From Methylocystis heyeri (GTDB lineage Bacteria > Pseudomonadota > Alphaproteobacteria > Rhizobiales > Beijerinckiaceae), in assembly GCF_004802635.2 (NCBI RefSeq), contig NZ_CP046052.1, forward strand, positions 3,573,501-3,637,500: a stretch of 64,000 nt of DNA, read 5' to 3'. Positions 29,807 through 38,890 of this stretch are shown here, in pieces; the stretch's first letter is position 1, and the number at the start of each line of letters is the position of its first letter. The notes beneath the pieces are model-generated. The model saw nothing but the letters and a program-made list of their open reading frames with translations. It ran no database searches and was not told where the DNA came from. The position numbers and the translations under genes were made by a program.

Positions 29807-31084
29807 TCAGGCGCTCCGCCTGCGGCGGGCGCCGCCCTCGCGCGGCGCTCTTTCCTGCATCAGCCGCGGCAGAAGCAGGTGCGGGGAAACGCCTTCCCGG
29901 ATCATCGCCCGCCGCAGCGGCCCCAGCGCCGTCATGATGACGAACCCCGCGCCGCGCAGCAGATCCACCGGCAATTGCGGAACGATCAGCGAACGGTTGA
30001 GAAGATCGACGCCGAGGGTGCGGAAGCCGATGTCGGCGCGGCGATGGCGGTCGTAGCGCGCCAATGCATGGCCGAGTTCGTGCGGGTTGGAGAGATCGAC
30101 GCTGGCGAGGCAATCTTCGAGATCGGCGACGTCGCGCAGGCTCAGATTGAGGCCTTGCGCCCCGATCGGCGGAAAGACGTGGCAGGTTTCCCCGACCAGC
30201 GCGACCCGGCCGGTCGCATGGGTCGAAACCTTCATTCCGCCCATGCGGAACTGGCCGATCCCGCCCTCGATCTTCATGGCGCCGAATTTTCCGTGCGCGC
30301 GGTCTTCGAGCTCGAATTCGAGTTCTTCGCGCGGCTTGGCCAGCCGGCGGCTGGCGTCTGCGACGCTCATCAGCCACACCAGGCTGGAGCGGTGCGGCGC
30401 GCCTTCGCGCCCTTGCAGCGGCACCAGGGTGAAGGGACCGGAGCGGGTGTGGAATTCGGTGGAGATATTGTCATGCGGCTCCTCATGCGAGAGCAGCATG
30501 GTCAGGGCGACCTGGGGATAGGTCCATTCCCTGGTGTCGATGCCGGCGACGGCGCGCGCCCGGCTCTGGCGGCCGTCGGCGGCGACCACGAAATCGGCTT
30601 CGATCCTGCGCCCGTCCGCGAGCAGGGCGACCGCTCCGTCGCCGTCGAAGACGTAATCGGCGATGTCGGCCTCGACGATCTCGAAAGCCTGACGTTCCCG
30701 GGCGATCTCGAGGAGGATCGCCACCAGTTCGTCGTTGGAGATGTTTATGCCGAGGGCGGGCAGGCCGATCTCGCTCGATTTCAGCAGAAGGTCGGGCGTC
30801 GGCAGAAGCTGGGCGGTGTCGTCGATCATGCGAATCGCTTCGATCGGGCAGGCTTTTTCCCTGACCCTGGCGAGCGCTCCGATCGCCTCCAGAAAGCGCA
30901 GCGAGGCTTCGAACAGCGCCACGGTGCGCCCCGGCAGCGGCGGCGGGAACCGACCGGCGAGCGTCACCTTCAGTCCGGCGCGCGCGAAGGCGAGGGCGGC
31001 GGCGACCCCGGTCGAACCCGCGCCCGCGACGAGAATCTGCGTCTTTATCGTCTTTGTCTCTTCGCCCGAGTGTTCCAGCGCCAT
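29807..31084 (-). CDS. UbiH/UbiF-family FAD-dependent hydroxylase
   Basis: 425 residues. The FAD-binding Rossmann motif is ILVAGAGSTGVAAALAFARAG near residue 17; the DG motif is FVVAADGRQSRARAVAGI near 167; and the second FAD contact is RVALVGETCHVFPPIGAQGLNLSLRD near 295, where GE replaces the usual GD. This is the UbiH/Coq6-type family of ubiquinone-ring hydroxylases, membrane-associated in the cytoplasm. The regiospecificity (C1, C5 or C6) cannot be told. It is divergent from hen1 and downstream of no other ubi gene here. Confidence 0.85.
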   Translation of the reverse strand: MALEHSGEETKTIKTQILVAGAGSTGVAAALAFARAGLKVTLAGRFPPPLPGRTVALFEASLRFLEAIGALARVREKACPIEAIRMIDDTAQLLPTPDLLLKSSEIGLPALGINISNDELVAILLEIARERQAFEIVEADIADYVFDGDGAVALLADGRRIEADFVVAADGRQSRARAVAGIDTREWTYPQVALTMLLSHEEPHDNISTEFHTRSGPFTLVPLQGREGAPHRSSLVWLMSVADASRRLAKPREELEFELEDRAHGKFGAMKIEGGIGQFRMGGMKVSTHATGRVALVGETCHVFPPIGAQGLNLSLRDVADLEDCLASVDLSNPHELGHALARYDRHRRADIGFRTLGVDLLNRSLIVPQLPVDLLRGAGFVIMTALGPLRRAMIREGVSPHLLLPRLMQERAPREGGARRRRSA

Positions 31085-31301
31085 GACCCATTATCTCCGT
31101 GATCGGTCTTTATAGCGCCGACCGCTCCCGAGGGCGAGGCCCGGTCTTTGCGTGCGTCGATCGGCCCCTCCGCGCCGTCCGACAGGGCGTTTTCCCCCCG
31201 GAGTCGGGGTTTTCCGTTAATCACGCTCGACCCGCCCGCTTTGGCCCCAAACAAAATCGTGCGAAAAGCGCCCTTTGCATCAAGGCGGGCCAGCTCCGAC
31301 A

Positions 31302-32654
31302 ATGTTTCTTTCCATCGCCACCACCCATTCTCCGGCCACCGACCTCGGCTTTCTGTTGATGAAGCACCCGGATCGGACCCATGAGGTCGAACTCTCCTTC
31401 GGCAAGGCCGTCGTGTTTTTTCCGCAGGCCGACGCGCAGCGCTGCGAGGCGGCGCTCGCGCTCGATCTCGATCCGGTGGCGCTCGTGCGCGGTCGCGGCG
31501 GCGCCGACGGCGTGATGGACCAATATGTCAATGATCGCCCTTACGCCGCCTCGTCTTTTCTCTCGGTGGCGCTGAACAAGGCTTTTCGCACGGCGATGAC
31601 CGGCGTATCGCGCGAGCGGCCGGAGCTGGCGCAAAGCGCGATCCCGCTGGAGATTACCATCGCGCCGCTACCCTCGAGCGACGATTTGCCGGAGCGCCTG
31701 TTCGCGCCGCTGGGCTGGCGGGTCGAGGCCCGGCGGATCGAAACCTCGCGCTATGTCGAGCTGCGCCTTTCCGGAACGCTGCGCCTCGCCGACGCGCTGA
31801 GCCATATTTATGTGCTGATCCCGGCGCTCGACGCGGACAAGCATTATTGGGTCGGCGATGACGAGGTCGGGAAACTGGTCTCCAAAGCCGGGCCTTGGCT
31901 CGCCGCCCACCCGGAAAGAGAGACCATCGCGCGGCGCTATCTCAAGAACAGGCGCGGCCTGGCCCGCGCCGCGCTCGCCCTGCTTCTGCAGGACCCGGCG
32001 CCGGATGAGCCGTCCGAGTCCACGCCGCGCCGCGAGGAAGCGCTGGAGGCGCCCCTGCGCCTGCACGACCGCCGGCTCGATACGGTAGCCGTGCTGCTGA
32101 AGGAGACGGGCGCCCGCGCCGTGGCCGATCTCGGTTGCGGCGAGGGCCGGCTGCTGCAACGGCTGGCGAAGGACCGCGCCTTCGAGAAGCTGATCGGAAT
32201 CGACGCCTCCTCGCGCGATCTGGAGCGAGCCCGCGAGCGCTTGAAGCTCGATGTCGCGGGAGGCGCCTCGCGCGAGCGGGTGCAACTGCTGCACGGCGCG
32301 CTGACCTATCGCGACGCCCGCTGGGCCGAAGTCGACGCGGCCGCCCTGGTCGAGGTGATCGAGCATCTCGACGAGGATCGCCTGCCCGCGCTGGCCGACG
32401 CCGTGTTCGGCGCGGCGCGGCCAAAAGTCGTGATCGTGACCACGCCCAACGCCGAATATAACCGGCTGTTCGAAACCCTGCCGGATGGCCAGTTCCGCCA
32501 CCCCGACCATCGGTTTGAATTCACCCGGCCGCAGTTCTCCGCCTGGGCGCAGGCGGTCGCCGAACGCTACGGCTATAGCGTCGCCTTCTCGGGCATAGGC
32601 GAAGAGCATCCCGAATTCGGTCCTGTCTCGCAGGTTGGAGTTTTTTCGCGATGA
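31302..32654 (+). CDS. hen1: Bacterial Hen1: RNA 3'-terminal 2'-O-methyltransferase
   Basis: 450 residues. The N-terminal half (to about residue 240) is the bacteria-specific Hen1 domain that binds and activates Pnkp (MFLSIATTHSPATDLGFLL start, then YAASSFLSVALNKAFRTAMTG). The C-terminal half is the methyltransferase: SAM motif DLGCGEG at 276-282 and the metal site E351, E354, H355 (EVIEHLDEDR) with H400 and H403 (RHPDHRF); H403 sits 52 residues after E351, the spacing known from Clostridium thermocellum Hen1. It methylates the 2'-OH of a cleaved RNA 3' end during repair. Its stop overlaps the pnkp start by four bases. Confidence 0.95.
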   Translation: MFLSIATTHSPATDLGFLLMKHPDRTHEVELSFGKAVVFFPQADAQRCEAALALDLDPVALVRGRGGADGVMDQYVNDRPYAASSFLSVALNKAFRTAMTGVSRERPELAQSAIPLEITIAPLPSSDDLPERLFAPLGWRVEARRIETSRYVELRLSGTLRLADALSHIYVLIPALDADKHYWVGDDEVGKLVSKAGPWLAAHPERETIARRYLKNRRGLARAALALLLQDPAPDEPSESTPRREEALEAPLRLHDRRLDTVAVLLKETGARAVADLGCGEGRLLQRLAKDRAFEKLIGIDASSRDLERARERLKLDVAGGASRERVQLLHGALTYRDARWAEVDAAALVEVIEHLDEDRLPALADAVFGAARPKVVIVTTPNAEYNRLFETLPDGQFRHPDHRFEFTRPQFSAWAQAVAERYGYSVAFSGIGEEHPEFGPVSQVGVFSR

Positions 32655-35218
32655 GGCCCGCCGATCCCACTTCGCTGGACATCCCCGATTTCTGCCTCGT
32701 CGTGCTGATCGGCGCCACCGGCTCGGGCAAGTCGAGCTTCGCCGCGCGCTGGTTCAAGCCGACCGAGGTAATCTCGTCCGATCATTGCCGCGGCCTCGTC
32801 TGCGACGACGAGAACGATCAGGCGATCTCCGCCGACGCCTTCGATCTCGTCGCGACAATCGCGGAAAAACGTCTGAAGCATCGACGGCTGGCGGTGATCG
32901 ACGCCACCAATGTCCGCCCCGCCGACCGCAAAAACCGGGTCGAGCTGGCGCGGCGTTGGCACGCCCTGCCGGTCGCCATCGTCCTCGATCCCGGGCTCGA
33001 AACATGTATCGAGCGCAACAGGTCGCGGCCCGACCGCAACTTCGGTCCCGGCGTCCCCCACCACATGATAGCGGAAATCCGGCGGGGCTTGCGCGGCCTC
33101 GATAGGGAAGGCTTTCGCCAGATCTGGAAGCTCAACTCGGTTGAAGCCATCGACGCCGCCCGGATCGAACGGCGGCCGATGTGGACCGACCGGCGCGACG
33201 ACCATGGCCCCTTCGACATCATCGGCGACGTGCATGGCTGCGCCGCCGAGCTGCGGGCCCTGCTCGATCGCCTCGGCTATGTGGTGTCCGGCGAGGGCGA
33301 GGCGCTCAAAATCGCCGCCCCGCATGGCAGAAAGCTCATTTTCGCGGGCGATCTGGTCGATCGCGGTCCGAATACGCCCGAGGTTCTGCGCATAGCGATG
33401 GCGGCGCAGGCGGCCGGGGTCGGCGACACGGTTCAGGGCAATCACGACCGCAAACTCTCGCGCTGGTTCGACGGACGAAAGGTGACGGTAAACCACGGCC
33501 TGCAGGAATCGATCGACCAGCTCGCGGACGAGCCGCCGGAGTTTCAGGGCCAGGTCAAGCGTTTCCTGTCCGATCTGCGCAGCCATTACTGGCTGGATGA
33601 CGGCAAGCTCGCGGTCGCCCATGCCGGCTTGAAGGAGGAGATGATCGGCCGCGGCTCCTCCGCTGTGCGCGACTTTGCCCTGTTCGGCGAGACCACCGGC
33701 GAAACCGACCAGTTCGGCCTCCCGGTGCGGCTCGATTGGGCGGCGAAATATCGCGGCAGGACGGCGGTAGTCTATGGACACACGCCGACGCCCGAAGCCG
33801 AATGGGTCAACAACACCATCTGCATCGACACCGGCTGCGTCTTCGGTGGCAGGCTCACCGCTTTGCGCTGGCCGGAGCGCGAGACCGTCCAGGTTCCGGC
33901 GGCGCGGGTCTATTGCGAGCCCGTGCGCCCGATCGGGCCCGCGCCGGGGGCCCGAGCCGCCCAGGCCGAGGCCGACGATGCGCTCGACGCCGCCGATGTG
34001 CTGGGGCGGCGCTGGATCGACGTCGGCCTGATGAATCGCATCCCTGTCGCAGAGGAGAACGCCGCCGCGGCTCTGGAGGCGATGAGCCGCTTCGCCATCG
34101 CGCCGCAATGGCTGATCTATCTGCCGCCAACCATGTCCCCGGTCGAAACCAGCGCTCAGGAAGGCTTTCTGGAGCGCCCGGAAGAGGCCTTCGCCTTTTA
34201 TCGCGAGCGCGGGCAGAGCGAGGTCGTGCTGCAGGAAAAGCATATGGGCTCGCGCGCCTGCCTCGCCCTCTGCCGGGACGCGGACGCGGCTCGCAGGCGG
34301 TTCGGCGTCGTCTCGGGAGAGAGCGGTGCGATCTGGACGCGCACCGGCCGCCCCTTTTTCCCTGACCGCAAGGAGACCGAGGCGCTGCTCGCGCGTTTGC
34401 GCGCCGCCTGCGACGCCGCCGGACTCTGGGAGGAATTGGAGACCGACTGGCTGTTGTTCGACGCCGAATTCATGCCCTGGTCGGCCAAGGCGGCGGCGCT
34501 CATCGAGCAGCAATATGCTCCGGTCGCCGCCGCGAGCCGGGCCGGCCTTACGCTTGCGCATGAGGCGGCGGCGCGCGCCGCGGCGCGCGGCGTTCCAATC
34601 GACGACTGGCGCGACAGACTGGCGGTGCGCGCGGAAAAGGCGGCGCGCTATGCCGAGGCGTGGCGCCCCTATGTCTGGCCGGTCGAATCGCTCGGCGATC
34701 TGAAACTGGCCCCTTTCCATCTGCTGGCGAGCGAGGGCGCCGCGCATTTCGACAAAGACCACCACTGGCATATGGCCATCGCCGAACGCCTCGCCGCGAC
34801 GGGGACTCCGGGCATGACGACGACGCGCTGGCGCAAGCTGGTCCTCGACGACGAGGCCGCCTGCATCGACGCCGCCGCATGGTGGGAGGCGCTCACCGCA
34901 TCAGGAGGCGAAGGCATGGTGGTCAAGCCGCGCGACTTTATCGCGCGCGGCGCCAAGGGGCTGATCCAGCCGGCGCTCAAGGTTCGCGGACAGGAATATC
35001 TGCGCATCATCTACGGGCCGGAATATGACTTGGCCGAAAACCTGGCGCGCCTGCGCCAGCGCGGCCTCGGCGCCAAGCGCGCCAACGCGCTGCGCGAATT
35101 CGCGCTCGGCCATGAAGCCCTGTCGCGCTTCGTGGCGCGGGCGCCGCTGCGCAAGACTCATGAATGCGTTTTCGCCGTTCTCGCGCTGGAGAGCGAGCCG
35201 ATCGACCCGCGTCTTTAA
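32651..35218 (+). CDS. pnkp: Bacterial polynucleotide kinase-phosphatase-ligase Pnkp
   Basis: 855 residues with three modules in order. The kinase has P-loop GATGSGKSS at 21-29 and DATNVRPADRKNR near 90. The metallophosphoesterase has GDVHG at 192-196, GDLVDRG near 234 and GNHD at 263-266. The adenylyltransferase/ligase has ALVQEKHMGSR-type motif I (EKHMGSR, Lys530) and later WLLFDAEFMPW and EGMVVKPRDF. It heals 5'-OH and cyclic-phosphate ends and, with Hen1, seals RNA cut by ribotoxins. ATG 32651 overlaps the hen1 stop (ATGA), so the two subunits are made together. Confidence 0.96.
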   Translation: MRPADPTSLDIPDFCLVVLIGATGSGKSSFAARWFKPTEVISSDHCRGLVCDDENDQAISADAFDLVATIAEKRLKHRRLAVIDATNVRPADRKNRVELARRWHALPVAIVLDPGLETCIERNRSRPDRNFGPGVPHHMIAEIRRGLRGLDREGFRQIWKLNSVEAIDAARIERRPMWTDRRDDHGPFDIIGDVHGCAAELRALLDRLGYVVSGEGEALKIAAPHGRKLIFAGDLVDRGPNTPEVLRIAMAAQAAGVGDTVQGNHDRKLSRWFDGRKVTVNHGLQESIDQLADEPPEFQGQVKRFLSDLRSHYWLDDGKLAVAHAGLKEEMIGRGSSAVRDFALFGETTGETDQFGLPVRLDWAAKYRGRTAVVYGHTPTPEAEWVNNTICIDTGCVFGGRLTALRWPERETVQVPAARVYCEPVRPIGPAPGARAAQAEADDALDAADVLGRRWIDVGLMNRIPVAEENAAAALEAMSRFAIAPQWLIYLPPTMSPVETSAQEGFLERPEEAFAFYRERGQSEVVLQEKHMGSRACLALCRDADAARRRFGVVSGESGAIWTRTGRPFFPDRKETEALLARLRAACDAAGLWEELETDWLLFDAEFMPWSAKAAALIEQQYAPVAAASRAGLTLAHEAAARAAARGVPIDDWRDRLAVRAEKAARYAEAWRPYVWPVESLGDLKLAPFHLLASEGAAHFDKDHHWHMAIAERLAATGTPGMTTTRWRKLVLDDEAACIDAAAWWEALTASGGEGMVVKPRDFIARGAKGLIQPALKVRGQEYLRIIYGPEYDLAENLARLRQRGLGAKRANALREFALGHEALSRFVARAPLRKTHECVFAVLALESEPIDPRL

Positions 35219-35312
35219 GGTCGCCGACCGCGCTTTTTCGCCGGAGCAGCCCCAACGGCCGACTTAGTTTGCTATGCTGGCCCCGATTCCGATTGCAGGT
35301 TTGGAGACGATC

Positions 35313-36284
35313 ATGGTCAAGGTTATTCGGGTGCATCGCGCCGGCGGGCCGGAAGTTCTCCAGCTGGAAGACATCGAGCTGCCCCCTCCCGGCCCCGGCG
35401 AGGTTCAGCTCCGCCATAGCGCCATAGGCGTCAATTACATCGACATCTATCGCCGCACCGGCGCCTATCCGGTCGAATATCCCTTCATTCCCGGACATGA
35501 GGGCGCAGGCGAAGTGATCGCGGTCGGCAAGGGCGTCGAGGATTTCGAGCCCGGCGACCGCGCGGCCTATGTCGGTCCCCTAGGCGCCTATAGCGAGGCC
35601 CGCAACATCGCCGCCTCCGCCCTGGTCCATCTGCCCAAGCGCCTGTCCTATGCCGACGGCGCCACCATGATGCTCAAGGGGCTGACCGCGCAATATCTGT
35701 TGCGCCGGACTTTTCGCGTGAAAAAGGGCCACAGGATATTGGTGCACGCCGGCGCCGGCGGCGTCGGCCGCCTGCTGTGCCAGTGGGGCAGCGCCCTCGG
35801 CGCCAAGGTCATCGCCACCGTCGGCAGCGAGGAAAAAGCCAGAATCGCCCGCGACGCCGGGGCCAAGCACGTCATTCTCTACCGCACGGAAAATTTTCCC
35901 GAGCGGGTGCGCGAGATCACCAAGGGAAGACTGTGCGACGTCGTCTATGACGGCGTGGGGGCTGACACTTTCCCCGCTTCGCTCGATTGCCTCGCGCCTT
36001 TCGGCCTGTTCGTGAGCTATGGCTCGGCTTCTGGGCCTGTCGGCGCCTTCGATCTCGGCCTGCTGGCGCAGAAAGGCTCGCTCTTCGCCACACGCCCCTC
36101 GCTTTTCACCCATATCGCCGACCGCGAGACCTATGAGGAAATGACCAGCGATGTGGAGCGCGCGCTCGAGCGCGGCCACATTGATTTCGAGGTCGCGGCG
36201 AACTACCCCCTCGCCGAGGCGGCCAAAGTGCATGAAGCGCTGGAAGCCCGCAAAACCGCGGGATCGATCGTGCTGATTCCTTAA
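35313..36284 (+). CDS. NADPH:quinone oxidoreductase (zeta-crystallin type)
   Basis: 323 residues of the medium-chain reductase superfamily without zinc sites. GVNYIDIYRRTGAYP near 46, PFIPGHEGAGEVIAVG near 60, the AHAGAGGVGRLLCQW-like nucleotide motif (VHAGAGGVGRLLCQW) near 150 and a C-terminal segment with PLAEAAKVHEALEARKTAGSIVL match QorA. It reduces quinones with NADPH in the cytoplasm. ATG 35313 has GGAG 6-7 bases upstream. It lies 94 bases after pnkp on the same strand; there is no terminator between, but a functional link is not evident. Confidence 0.9.
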   Translation: MVKVIRVHRAGGPEVLQLEDIELPPPGPGEVQLRHSAIGVNYIDIYRRTGAYPVEYPFIPGHEGAGEVIAVGKGVEDFEPGDRAAYVGPLGAYSEARNIAASALVHLPKRLSYADGATMMLKGLTAQYLLRRTFRVKKGHRILVHAGAGGVGRLLCQWGSALGAKVIATVGSEEKARIARDAGAKHVILYRTENFPERVREITKGRLCDVVYDGVGADTFPASLDCLAPFGLFVSYGSASGPVGAFDLGLLAQKGSLFATRPSLFTHIADRETYEEMTSDVERALERGHIDFEVAANYPLAEAAKVHEALEARKTAGSIVLIP

Positions 36285-36356
36285 GCGGGCCATGGGGCGG
36301 TTGGCTTCCGTCTGGGCCGAGCGCTCTGGTCTGACTAAGGTCTTTGCGTACGAGGT

Positions 36357-37760
36357 TTAATACTTATATGTCGCGCCCAAGCCAAATACATTCCGTGTAT
36401 AGCTTGCCCCTGCAGCAGTCGACTCCAGCTGATAAAATGTATAGTTGGCCGTCGCCATGAGGTTGCGGGTGATTTCGTAATTGAATGTAAAGTTCCCGGT
36501 CCATGAATTATCGGTGCGTGTTCCGGACAAATAGCGGTAGTTCGCGTAGCCTCCTCTCAAAAGAAAGTTCCATTCCTTGGCTATTGCGTATTGAATGATC
36601 GCGGTCGCCTGAGTCACGAACGCAGAATTGCCGAGAGGGTTTGAATACAACGGCAAAGCGGCGTCCTGGAAGATCTCGTCGAGCGAGAGCGATACGGTCC
36701 AGGCTCTGGTCGGAAACCAGCTTACTTTTCCTCCGTAGACCGCGCTGGAATGCGTTCCTAATATGGAAGTGGCGAAATCCTGCTGTTGGAATCCGCCGTA
36801 TATTTCCCCCTTGAACAGGCTGATGCGATCCGAACCGAGCCCGGTGATCACGCGGTAGCCTTGCGAATTAAAAAAGGTGCCGGCTGTCCACACGCCCGGA
36901 GCGATTACGCCATACGCGGTCTCGCTACTGTAATTGCGAACGTTTGCGGAACCCTCGACAAAAGAATAAACGGCGGGGGAAAAGGAATAGCCCAGCCGAG
37001 CGGTGGCGGTGCCAAGGAGATTGTCGCGATAGGCTTGAGGAAGCGAACCGACCGAGGTGAACAAGGAATCATAAGTCGTTTCGTAGGCGCTGGCGCTCAG
37101 ACCCACGAACACCTTGTCGAAGCTTTTGACCGCAGACACAAACCCACCGACTGTATTACGCCGCTGCGGCGCCTTGATGGTCGCGCTGCCGTAAGGGGTG
37201 TACAAAAAGCCGTTCGAGTAAACATCGCTGTTGATATCGTATTCGGCGCCCAATCTGACGACGAGGTCGCGCTGAACCTCCCAGACATGCCCAACGCCCA
37301 TTTCGCCGTTTATGAGGTTGCCCTGCCAGTTTCCGGGGTAGATGTTGAGGCTGCCGTTCACGAAGACTTTCGTGTGCTGAACGCCTCTGTCCCGATCTGC
37401 GATAAAAGTCGGTATCGCCTGGATGCCCTCGCCCTTCACCCGCTGCGTTTGAGCCAGATAAATATTATCGTCATGAATGCCGCCGAGGAATAAGCTCGGG
37501 TAGAGCATCCAGCCTTCGAAGGGGAGGCCCTGGTAATTGCGCGTCGGATTATCCCTCAGACTGCGCTGCGCCATGGGCTTGCTCGAGAACATGCCCAGCA
37601 GATCGTCAGTTTCTCCCGCGGGCCGCAGCGTCGGCTGAAGAACAACTGTCTGCGCATGGCCGGCGGAGCAACCTCCCAGCCAAGAAATGGTCGCCAGCGC
37701 GACGGCTGAAAGCCTTCTGGTTTCGGGACGAAGCTTTGGCGTTGCTTGACGTAACGGCAA
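36357..37760 (-). CDS. Outer-membrane beta-barrel protein (BBP2-type)
   Basis: 467 residues. The signal peptide (RRLSAVALATISWLGGCSAGHAQ) may cut after GHAQ; the LGGC inside is only a poor lipobox. The mature part is a series of amphipathic strands with aromatic girdles (GWMLYPSLFLGGIHDDNIY, FVNGSLNIYPGNWQGNLING) ending in the outer-membrane signature FGLGATYKY. This fits the putative beta-barrel porin 2 family, often found with exopolysaccharide genes. It is transcribed away from the Tc operon, about 1.1 kb from it. Codon use is less GC-rich than that of the core genes. Confidence 0.8.
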   Translation of the reverse strand: MPLRQATPKLRPETRRLSAVALATISWLGGCSAGHAQTVVLQPTLRPAGETDDLLGMFSSKPMAQRSLRDNPTRNYQGLPFEGWMLYPSLFLGGIHDDNIYLAQTQRVKGEGIQAIPTFIADRDRGVQHTKVFVNGSLNIYPGNWQGNLINGEMGVGHVWEVQRDLVVRLGAEYDINSDVYSNGFLYTPYGSATIKAPQRRNTVGGFVSAVKSFDKVFVGLSASAYETTYDSLFTSVGSLPQAYRDNLLGTATARLGYSFSPAVYSFVEGSANVRNYSSETAYGVIAPGVWTAGTFFNSQGYRVITGLGSDRISLFKGEIYGGFQQQDFATSILGTHSSAVYGGKVSWFPTRAWTVSLSLDEIFQDAALPLYSNPLGNSAFVTQATAIIQYAIAKEWNFLLRGGYANYRYLSGTRTDNSWTGNFTFNYEITRNLMATANYTFYQLESTAAGASYTRNVFGLGATYKY

Positions 37761-38084
37761 ACTTCGGGCCCCTCGATATGTGCGGCAAGCCGCGGATTTG
37801 TTTGTCTTTAATATGCGTTAACCTTTAGCGTGACTCGAAAGGAGCGTCAATGATTCGCCCCCTTGCCCAGATAAAGTTGGTTAACGTTTTGCAAATTCGC
37901 TCCCTGGTTCAGGGCGATAGGGCAGGGCGGCGTTTGCCCGCGCGGGCTGCCTCTCGGCCTTCTTCGGTTCGGCCTCGCGCCGTCGCGTCAAGTCAACCTC
38001 GCCAATCCGGAACACCGCCGCTCCGGATAGGCCGCCTACGGTTGCGCCGATAATCGTGTCGGGGCGGGCCGCCCTTCTGGAGCG

Positions 38085-38130
38085 TCCTTCGAGGCTTTTT
38101 GCGTTCCGCAAAAAGCACCTCAGGTTGAGG
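38085..38130. repeat. REP-like hairpin element, copy 2 (inverted)
   Basis: TCCTTCGAGG...CACCTCAGG around the perfect stem CTTTTTGCG/CGCAAAAAG (38095-38115, loop TTC); the reverse complement of the 22542-22586 element with few changes. Confidence 0.75.
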
Positions 38131-38284
38131 CGTCGGAGGGGCCACAGGACGTAGTGATCAACCGGATTTCTATAGCAAGAGGCGAGTTATGGAGCGTTCG
38201 GTGAACCGAACGGCGCTCCGTCGCATAGATCCCTTGAATCCCAGCGGCGCTCCTGCATCGCTTCTCCCAAGTCATTGACAGATA

Positions 38285-38622
38285 CGTTTAAGTCACTAGA
38301 ATTCCAGGCAACATAAATAGGTCTCCATACGAAAGCTTGGAGAGAGTGTTGATCTCATTATAAAGCGACTCGTCAGGGGCTGCTCCGGTAGCGAGGGATT
38401 TTACGGAGCCCGCTGTCACTCTGAAGCCAGTCTTAGCGGCTTGTCGTTTCTGTCTTCAATCTGCGACCTATAAAGCTTGCATTCCAAAGCCGTCTCCAGC
38501 AAGAGTATAAGTAAAGTCGCCGCCGCTTACGGTCTGTCGATATACGCCAGCGGTTTCAGAATCCCCGAGGCCAATTCTGGGTTGAATCGAGTCTGTTACG
38601 CGCGCTCTTAATGATGCGGCCT
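38285..38622 (-). pseudogene. Possible decayed gene with in-frame stops
   Basis: One minus-strand frame reads as ordinary protein for about 110 codons but is broken by TAG and TGA codons. The first intact piece is ARVTDSIQPRIGLGDSETAG... ending GDGFGMQAL; then two stops four codons apart; then AAKTGFRVTAGSVKSLATG... ending DLFMLPGILVT. A TAG also precedes the first piece. The AT content is higher than that of neighbouring genes. No family was recognised, so it could also be chance; the even, non-repetitive composition is the reason to note it. Confidence 0.3.
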
Positions 38623-38661
38623 ACAGCGTCGTGAATTAAAAAGCTTTCAAACGCAGCAAAA

Positions 38662-38738
38662 ACCGGTTCGCGTCAAAAAACACGGTTTGAGTTGGGAATT
38701 ATGGAGTCTTTCGGGTTCAATCTGAAAGATTCCAGCGC
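38662..38738. repeat. Dispersed intergenic palindromic element, copy 2
   Basis: ACCGGTTCGCGT, AAAACACG and GGTTCAATCTGAA blocks in the same order and spacing as at 727-810, with many point differences. Confidence 0.55.
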
Positions 38739-38890
38739 GTTCGACGTTCGCCGAGCCGCCCCGGTCATTCGGGGGATGGCGAGCGCTGACGAAAAGCGCG
38801 GCGGCTCGCGCGAAAGGCGAAATCCAAATTGGATCGCCGCGTAACTTTGAATCTGCAATTTACATAGGCTCAAACCTCATTTGAGGGCGC

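Larger units (their letters stand above)
37761..38890. other. 1.1-kb gene-poor region upstream of the Tc toxin operon
   Basis: No intact gene was recognised. It contains the upstream region of the beta-barrel gene, a REP-like hairpin (38085-38130), a GAGCGTTCGG/CCGAACGGCGCTC dyad near 38197, a decayed minus-strand frame (38285-38622), a copy of the 727-type element (38662-38738) and a CTCAAA/TTTGAG dyad at 38870-38886 just before the toxin start. The promoter of the Tc operon should lie here, but no convincing -35/-10 pair stood out. Confidence 0.55.

Noticed and set aside
37807-37823. Possible CtrA site TTAA..TTAACC before the beta-barrel gene
   Set aside because: The spacing is 6 rather than the consensus 7 bases, so it is too weak to call.
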